Below, piece after piece: positions 60,082 to 64,000 of a stretch of DNA of 64,000 nucleotides; position 1 is the first letter of the stretch; each line of letters starts with the position of its first letter. Location of the stretch: the NCBI GenBank assembly GCA_009809945.1, contig WTPW01001085.1, positions 76,180-140,179 of the forward strand, in the 5' to 3' direction. The notes beneath the pieces were generated by a model. It was not told the origin of the DNA, did not search any database, and was given only the letters and a program-made list of their open reading frames with translations. A program made the translations under genes and the position numbers. The DNA comes from Gigaspora margarita. Taxonomy: Eukaryota > Glomeromycota > Glomeromycetes > Diversisporales > Gigasporaceae.

Positions 60082-60400
60082 GAGTCCGTATTATTTCACC
60101 AACAATCACTTCACTGACATAACATTTCACCGACAAATATTCACTGACAAAGTTCATTTTACTGACAGTTTGTTTCACTTAAGATCATTTCACCGACAAG
60201 TTTTTTTTTAAAAAGCACACTAACTTTAACCCTAATTTTACCCTGACCCTACCCTGACCCTAACGACAATGACCAGAATTACTTTGTCAGTGAAAAGAGC
60301 TTCGGTGAAATAAACTGTCGGTAAAATAAACTTGTCAGTAAATATTTGTCGGTGAAATGTTATGTTGGTGAAGTGATTGTTGGCGAAATAATTGCCACCC
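60082..60400. mobile_element. MITE with ~100-bp inverted ends
   Basis: TTATTTCACCAACAATCACT (60093 onward) and CATTTCACCGACAAATATT are mirrored by the complement of 60285-60400. The flanks read GATAATG on both sides (60074-60080, 60401-60407), a 7-8 bp duplication. The loop holds degenerate telomere-like repeats (CCCTGACCCTACCCTGACCC, 60240-60259). It is absent from the first LTR. Confidence 0.8.
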
Positions 60401-60684
60401 GATAATGCAATGTGAAATAATGAGTCATTATTAAAATAAGTCAAATTATAGTCAAATTATCCTTTTGAATAGCAGAAAAGTTTTTCTTAATAAAACCAAT
60501 ATCAAAGAATTGATTGGTATAATAAAATTTGTACTATACTTAATAACTATAAATATTTTTTTAATAACTCTATTTAAAAAATATATAAAATTGTACTAAT
60601 ATAACAATATAAAATTATGCTTCAAACAACTTTACTTAATAGAAAAATATAGGTTTCTTGACAAAAAAATAAGTTAGCTATATG

Positions 60685-60979
60685 AGGACCCAGACATCTC
60701 TCATATAGGTCATAACTGGATTTTGGCCAATTTTGATCTAATTTGCTAAAAATGACAAAATCTATTTGCTTTAATAACTTCTAATCCAGTGATCAGAATT
60801 AAATAAACTTTTTTTGTTAGATGTGCCTCACTGAGAGCTTTATTTTTTAAAAAAGTTCATTCAAATTAGACTACCAGATGCCAAGATAATTGCCAAAAAC
60901 TGTTTGTTTGCTTTTCAAATTTTAAGTATTTTTGCTAAAATATTTCAAGTATGACATCTATACTAGATGTCTGGGTCCT
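60685..60979. mobile_element. hAT-like MITE, AGGACCC family, with 8-bp TSD
   Basis: Ends AGGACCCAGACATCT and its exact complement, flanked by GCTATATG (60677-60684, 60980-60987). It sits inside an arm of the palindromic element. No ORF. Confidence 0.92.
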
Positions 60980-61146
60980 GCTATATGCTAAAGTTACCAA
61001 ATTTTTGTTTTGTAATATAAAACCACTTTTTTGTTAAGATAACCTGTTTTGGGCTTCTATATAAACTAGTTCAACATGTAATTTTACTTGTATTAAAGCT
61101 AAAATGCATTTTTAAAACCTTTTACTAAGTGAAAAATGGTGTTAAA

Positions 61147-61858
61147 GTGTGTGGTAACTTAGAGAAGTTGTCAGTTTTTACTACCAAGTGGTGGTATGAG
61201 AGTTCAAATTGTACTAGTAATAATTTTGAAAAATAGGCATGCATTCTAGTAATTTCTTCTCTTAATTGGTTGGGTATATAACTGTAGCCTTGGTCTACTA
61301 TCTAGAATAAGATTTCAAGTGTATTTTATAAGATTATACAAACAAATCAAAGGCTTAGAGAAAAGAACCCCCATTTGGCAAGTTATAAATAAGGAGGTAG
61401 AAAAAGATTTTTGACAGTGATACCAAAAAAGGCAGTGCTAGAAACAATGAACTTTATAAAGAAAGAAGTAGGTAATAGTAACAGTTTAAAAGTAATCACT
61501 AATTGCAAGTATTAGCTAATACCAAGATGCAAGATACTAAAAACTATATAGATACATAATAGGACATAAACTATTATAGCTAGAATTTTCTGCAAGAGTA
61601 AAGTAGCCCTAAGGCTGCTAGCTCAGAATTGAGAATAATCTGAATACCAAAAATGGTAGGATGAGCAAAAGTAAGTTTAATATAAGTAATTCCTATAGTT
61701 TGGTTGCAGGAATGGTAGCAAGTATTAAACTTTGGATGGACTACTTAATTAGGCACCAAAAATGCATGTATGACTATAACTCATCTATGTAACAAATATC
61801 ATATAATTTTCAATAAATTCTAGTAGACAAGCAGAACACTTAATATTAAAAAAAAAAG
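61147..61858 (+). mobile_element. tRNA-headed SINE, diverged and shortened copy
   Basis: Starts GTGTGTGGTAACTTAGAGAA, has a B-box-like GAGTTCAAATTG near 61199 and ends in an A-run. A ~15-bp duplication AAAAATGGTRTTAAA flanks it (61132-61146, 61859-61873). About 0.3 kb shorter than the other two copies. Confidence 0.85.
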
Positions 61859-62072
61859 AAAAATGGTATTAAAATTAGAAAAATTTTTTTTCTTTTAAAA
61901 AAATTTTCTAATTTTAAACACATTTTTTACTTGGTAAAAGGTTTACAAAAACATATTTTGATCTCAAAATGATTAAAATTACATGCTATACAAGCTTACT
62001 CAGAAGACTAAAACAGGCTTTTTTGACAAAAAAAGGGGTTATATTACAAAACAAAAATTTTTAACTTTAACA

Positions 62073-62780
62073 TTGTTATCCTATATCCACTTCTTTAAAG
62101 ATAGTAAGTAACTAGAGCGACCTTAGACAGTGAACACTTTGTGTAACCTCACTTGTTACTGTGATATATCTAAGTCGAAAGGTGTTTTTTAATAAAACTT
62201 AACAAAGAAGATTTTTGGCAATTTGCAATTATGAAAGAGGCTACAATTAAAAGTATATGAGGATACTAGTAATTGTTTAATTTAAATAATAAATAAATGT
62301 ATTTATTAGTGAAAGAGTATGAAGACTCAATATTGAACTTGGTGTCCACATCTGCTGCTTTTATACATTTGATTTTTCACAAATGTAACAGACTATATCT
62401 ACTACAAGTGTAATATATGCTATATCTACTACTAATAAAATATATAATATATGTAATAGAAATGTAATATATAAAATAAATAATATATGTATATTAAATA
62501 AAATATATGAAATATATGCATCAAATATGACATGTTTTACATATGCTACATGTAACGAATCTGTCCGCAGTAATCGCCTAACCAATCAGATTGCAGATCA
62601 CATGATTGATCACTTATTGGTTCCGATCTTGTCATCCAGTGGTCGTACAGGAATGATCTATAGCTCTTTGGAATCGTCTCAGTGAGCTGATTCGAATGGT
62701 GGTTTTTCATTCAATTCTGATTGGTGGATCAAGAGTTAAGATCGATTTTGTGTTTTATAGCAATTTCTATAGGTCAACAA
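62073..62780. mobile_element. TIR element with TTGTTATCCTATA ends
   Basis: Left end TTGTTATCCTATATCC; right end (complement) TTGTTGACCTATAGAAA. Flanks share only CA (62071-62072, 62781-62782), a 2-bp duplication. The interior includes AATATATGTAATA-type runs (62400-62540) and a GC-richer block (62540-62740). No recognisable ORF. It lies in an arm of the palindromic element, whose other copies supply the empty site. Confidence 0.7.
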
Positions 62781-63094
62781 CATATAGCTAATATCTTTTG
62801 TCAAAATAACCTTTATTTTCTACTAAATAAAGTTGTTCAGAGTATAATTTTACATATATTTGGTGTTTTAAAATTAGTAAATATTTGTTTTTGACAAAGT
62901 TACATTTGAAATTATACAAAATTAACAAAATTTCAACTTTTTTTAAGCTCAATTTTTTTTCTTTTCTTGTTCTATAAATTTAATTTTAGTTAATTAGTAA
63001 AGCTGAAGATAATCTTTAGCTAAAAGTTTATAGTAAATATATATGATTTTATTATAATTTTTATTATAGACAGTAATCAAAGAACATGTCCTAT

Positions 63095-64000
63095 GTCTAA
63101 TATGATGAAATTAATTAAACACCAGGGGGTATTTATTATAATAGCTTATATAGAGAATAAAAATATGGCAATGATAAAAATTTTTGAGAATACAATTAAT
63201 TTTTTCAAATTTTTATATTTGTAGATTAAAATATGCTCTTTCTAAAGATATAAATATTACTAAACAAATTATTTTAAAAAATTATACTTGTATATATCAT
63301 AAAGTTTGCTGCAGTGGCCTCAAATTTGCCATAGTATACAAATTCGTTAATTTTGATTGGTTAGATCATATGATCATCATATGATTTTTTTGTAATCAAA
63401 AAATTAATATCCAATCTTTAACTACATGCTTCACAGTGAATATCTAACCAATATTAATAATTTTACTACTATTAGAATTACAAATACCTATTCTACAACT
63501 TTTATAATAAATTTTGCCAAAATTCTTAAAAATTTTGTAGTTTTTTAGCATAGTATTTTGGTAATAATGTCAAAGATACTTTTTGAAGTTTAAAATAACA
63601 TACTTAATAAAATTTAATTTTAAAAAAAAATTTTTGCCATCATGATCATATGAAAATTGATCTACACATACTCTAACCTTAAATAAAGACTATACTAATA
63701 CAATGAAATGGCAAAATAATAAAGAATACAATAAAACTAAACTACTACTATATAAGAATCAGGATTATTATTATACTATATAATAAAGTCATTGTAATCT
63801 GAGACATTGTCTAATCTAATTATAGTAGTGCGAAAACTCAGGTTTTAAATATTTTCTAAGTTATTAAGAACTACTGCACTATAATATTTTCGTGACTCCT
63901 TGTACCTACAATGTTGCGAAGCATTTGCACGCAGGCCATGAACATAAATGTTTGAAAAAGCCATTCCTAAGCCAAGATGACTATGACTCATGGCGAACCA
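63095..64000. other. AT-rich DNA at the window end, no gene seen
   Basis: The 66-codon frame at 63184-63384 is unrecognised. The last 150 bases (from about 63860) are less AT-rich and might be the edge of a feature beyond the window. Confidence 0.4.

Larger units (their letters stand above)
53355..60606. mobile_element. LTR element without recognisable coding, old
   Basis: Direct terminal repeats start TGTAATA and end ACAACA/ATAACA. The 5' LTR is 53355-54260; the 3' LTR is 58286-60606 including two insertions. Flanks share a TATA-type short duplication within the target palindrome. The ~4-kb interior holds a SINE head and a TIR element but no gag or pol domain I can recognise, so it may be a LARD-type non-autonomous element or a fossil eroded beyond recognition. 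Orientation is uncertain. Confidence 0.7.
58286..60606. repeat. Second LTR, with SINE and MITE insertions
   Basis: Starts TGTAATATTGCAATTCTTGG and matches 53355-54260 apart from 58541-59664 and 60082-60400. Confidence 0.8.
53115..63094. mobile_element. Palindromic element split by nested insertions
   Basis: Five segments (about 53115-53354, 60607-60684, 60988-61146, 61859-62072 and 62781-63094) align in order with the uninterrupted palindromes 4702-5750 and 17730-18784, from one arm through the centre (AAAATTTTTTTTCTTTTAAA, near 61890) to the other arm. The right end reads ACATGTCCTATGTCTAATAT; the left terminus is eroded. The gaps are an LTR element (53355-60606), a hAT MITE (60685-60979), a SINE (61147-61858) and a TIR element (62073-62780). 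Confidence 0.85.

Overview
This window is AT-rich eukaryotic DNA (roughly three quarters A+T by eye), poor in genes and packed with transposable elements. The best guess for its source is an arbuscular mycorrhizal fungus (Glomeromycotina, Rhizophagus-like). The reasons are short AT-rich introns with GT..AG borders, an AIG1-type GTPase family, a glycine/cysteine-rich DUF1399-type protein relic, and a very high load of hAT-like MITEs, Helitron-like DNA, LTR elements and tRNA-headed SINEs. This is inferred from gene types and composition; no marker gene settles the species.

Layout. 1-6.5 kb: the right end of a long palindromic element, a second complete copy of it (4702-5750), a smaller foldback element and two MITEs. 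6.5-17.5 kb: a Helitron-like element carrying a ~142-bp tandem repeat, with an old Ty3/Gypsy LTR element inserted in that repeat; a ~1-kb SINE and a hAT MITE sit inside the LTR element. 17.7-18.8 kb: a near-perfect 1.05-kb palindrome. 20.2-22.6 kb: a decayed host gene of the DUF1399/glycine-rich family. 23.6-49.7 kb: a large inverted segmental duplication, with arms of ~6.8 kb and ~8.6 kb around a ~10.7-kb spacer. Each arm carries a six-exon AIG1-type GTPase gene. The left copy is open throughout (745 codons); the right copy has a one-base deletion just before its P-loop. The spacer is filled with hAT-like elements. 50.4-52.6 kb: an AT-drifted second copy of a repeat first seen at 30.6-32.8 kb. 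53.1-63.1 kb: a nest in which one palindromic element has been split by at least four later insertions, one of them an LTR element that itself took in four more.

The only genes likely to make protein are the AIG1-type GTPase at 25213-28045 and perhaps its frameshifted twin. Almost everything else is mobile DNA. Coordinates of element ends come from terminal repeats, target-site duplications and comparison with uninterrupted copies in the same window; all divergence statements are estimates by eye.
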